Assembly: GCA_019914995.1 (NCBI GenBank)
Contig: CM034128.1
Span: 5,892,501-5,956,500 of the forward strand
Direction: 5' to 3'
Source of the DNA: Acanthochlamys bracteata
Lineage: Eukaryota > Streptophyta > Magnoliopsida > Pandanales > Velloziaceae
Length of the DNA stretch: 64,000 nucleotides
In this document: one piece after another, positions 62,161-64,000 of the stretch
How the letters are laid out: every line of letters begins with the position of its first letter
How positions within the stretch are numbered: position 1 is the first letter of the stretch
The notes under the pieces: generated by a model
Database searches by the model: none
What the model was told of the DNA's origin: nothing
Seen by the model: only the letters and a program-made list of their open reading frames with translations
Translations under genes and position numbers: made by a program

Positions 62161-62697
62161 GAAACTATATCTCAAGTACCTGTCTGCTGAAATGTACGAA
62201 ACTTCTCTGCCATTGCTTCTCGCCACTCGGGGTACTGAATTGCCTCTTGATAAGAATTAGGTTCACGAATGGTATGAATAACAGTAACAAATGAATGAAA
62301 CTAGTGAGAGTATGAGGTGAGTGTGGTCAAACCAAACCTATCCAGTGGGTCTGAACAGTCTGGTGTAAAACAAGTAGGAGGACGATGATGGCATTGTGAC
62401 TGCCGAACAAGTGGTGGTGAAATTAGAAAAAAATGAGGAGAATCCTCGTTAGTCAGCGTTTGTGTCGTCGAAAAAGGGGTGGTATCAATAGAGTGAATTA
62501 ATGGAGTACGATCTATAGACATGTGAGAGAAGTCAGATGAGCTGGATGAAAGAGAATGTGATGGTGTTAGAAATTGAACATCAAAAAGTGAAGTGAAAAA
62601 ATAAGGAGAGTTCTCAAGAAAATTGACGTGACGAGAAATGCGAAGTCGGCGTGCTGTAGGATCATAATATCAATACCCCTTATGTTCAGGACTAATA

Positions 62698-63300
62698 CTA
62701 AACAAGACACTTGACTGATCGAGCAGTCAATTTTGTCCGCTCAGTCGGAGGAAGTAGAACAAAACAAGTGTACCCAAAAGTGTGGATCATGCTATAGTCT
62801 GAAAGAGATAAAAATAAACTCTCATGAGGTGTCTTTCCAGACAAAGTAGACGACGGGGTAATATTGATAAGATTAACAGAGGTAAGAATAGCTTCTGCCC
62901 AAAAGATTTGAGGAACTAAAGAGGAGAGCAAGAGAGAGCGAGCAGTTTCAAGAATATGATGATGCTTACGTTCGCTACTCCATTCTGTTCAGGTGTATAA
63001 GGATAAGATTGTTGAAAAAGAGTACCATGAGATTGTAAGATGGATCTCATAGTAGAAGATGTATATTCACGAGCACCATCAGAACGAAAAATCTTAATTC
63101 GGGTATTAAACTGAGTATGAACTATAGTGCTGAAAGTGTTATATATAGTAGAAACTTCAGAACGATGACGGATAAGATAAACCCAAGTGTAACGAGTATA
63201 GTCATCAATGAAACTCACATAGTAAACAAAACCAGTCATAGATGGAATTGGAGCTGGTTCCCAAATATCATAATGAACTAGATCAAAAGCACGAGAAGTT
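62698..63300 (-). pseudogene. Copia integrase core, disrupted
   Basis: YYVSFIDDYTRYTWVYLIRH holds the first catalytic Asp, IKIFRSDGAREY the second, and YTPEQNGVA the Glu. A frameshift follows NGVA, after which FWAEAILTSVNLINITPSST and LSGKTPHESLF continue the conserved region. Confidence 0.9.
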
Positions 63301-63572
63301 TTAGATAAACTTTGATGAAAAGGTAAAGCTGAATGTTTTGCTAACTTATAGTTAGTACATGAAGATAAAGGAGAAAAAAAAACTCAACCAAGAGCTCCAC
63401 TATCGATGAGACTCTTTAGACGAGATTCAGAAATATGACCTAAACGTCTGTGCCACAAATCAGCAGCAGACGAAACAACAGCAGCACAACTAAGATTTGA
63501 AGTAGTCGAAAAAGAAAGACGAAGATACTCTAAGTGATACAGTTGCCCCTTTTTACGAGAACGACCAATCGT

Positions 63573-63872
63573 CTAGCCAGTACGAGGATCCTGAATAGAA
63601 CAGTTAAGGGAATCAAAGACAACAATAAGTCCGCTTTCACAAAGAGAACTGACTGAGATTAGGTGTAGGGTGATATGATGAACATGTAAAACAAAAGATA
63701 GACTGAGAGAATCAGAAATAACGGACCCAAACTGAGTAATGGTTAGTTGAAAGCCATCAGCATTATATAAAGATAGAAAGTTTGGTGGTAAAAATATTAT
63801 GTTAGATAATAATGATAGATCATAAGTCATATGATGAGATGCACCATAATCTAAAATCCAAGAGGAAGACAT
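63573..63872 (-). pseudogene. Copia protease and GAG-pre-integrase region
   Basis: SSSWILDYGASHHMTYDLSL is the retroviral-type aspartic protease start, but the active-site D-S-G-A reads D-Y-G-A. HHITLHLISVSSLCESGL follows, then a stop after IQDPRTG; the GAG-pre-integrase sequence continues at 63400-63570. Confidence 0.85.
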
Positions 63873-64000
63873 ACCAGGAGCGGCGGAAGAAGCAGAGGCA
63901 GATGAACTAGCAAAAATGGATTGTCGCTGAAGCTGAAGTTCTATCTGAGTAAGACGATGGTGAATATTAGTTGAATCATTGGTGATAGACTGAGAGACAG

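Larger units (their letters stand above)
60598..64000 (-). mobile_element. Copia-type LTR retrotransposon, decayed, runs off the window
   Basis: On the - strand the order from right to left is protease, GAG-pre-integrase, integrase, reverse transcriptase, RNase H, then a candidate LTR. This domain order defines Copia. All domains are present but split by stops and frameshifts. Gag and the 5' LTR lie beyond 64000. A zone of 107 bp or so at 60617-60723 is a candidate 3' LTR, and a primer-binding-site-like sequence follows it. Confidence 0.9.

Overview
This window is nuclear DNA from a flowering plant, most likely a eudicot. It has AT-rich intergenic DNA, many-exon genes with GT-AG introns, a plastid-type starch branching enzyme, a class I small heat-shock protein, and abundant Copia, PIF/Harbinger, hAT and MITE relics. 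I cannot name the species. No bacterial, organellar, CRISPR, rRNA or tRNA features were seen.

Gene layout, all major genes on the + strand: (1) 5323-14490, class II starch branching enzyme, 22 exons that join in frame to 827 residues, with ABRE/G-box motifs upstream; (2) 16933-17712, a short coiled-coil DUF662 (RAB6-interacting golgin-like) protein, 3 exons, 182 residues; (3) 34964-38038, a DUF4378 protein, 3 exons, 550 residues; (4) 42822-43325, an intronless class I small heat-shock protein with a heat-shock element and TATA box just upstream; (5) 50457-58781, a tRNA dimethylallyltransferase of the eukaryotic IPT2 type with a C-terminal C2H2 zinc finger, about 11 exons and a 3 kb first intron. 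On the - strand there is a possible 37-residue membrane peptide gene (41823-41936) with its own TATA-like box. I assembled exon joins by reading splice sites and checking phase. They are not supported by transcripts.

The spaces between genes are mostly transposon debris. 1-2830 is the end of one PIF/Harbinger element and 28031-33971 a second, both with disrupted ORFs on the - strand; the second carries an unusual minisatellite in its non-coding 5' part. Two related hAT-type MITEs with near-perfect 8-bp target duplications lie at 19118-19669 and 38880-39361. A Tourist-type MITE with TTA target duplications lies at 48645-48940. A family of roughly 170-260 bp very AT-rich repeats recurs at least nine times. 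A decayed Copia element fills 60598-64000 on the - strand and runs off the window. On the - strand at 23009-24582 there are two decayed gene fragments: one clearly from a SERINC/TMS1 membrane protein, the other unrecognised.

The five genes do not form a pathway; each is an independent plant gene. Nothing here looks like a new multi-gene system. The most interesting items are the adjacent captured or duplicated gene fragments, the Harbinger minisatellite, the LTR-plus-primer-binding-site arrangement at the 3' end of the Copia element, and the possible micropeptide gene.
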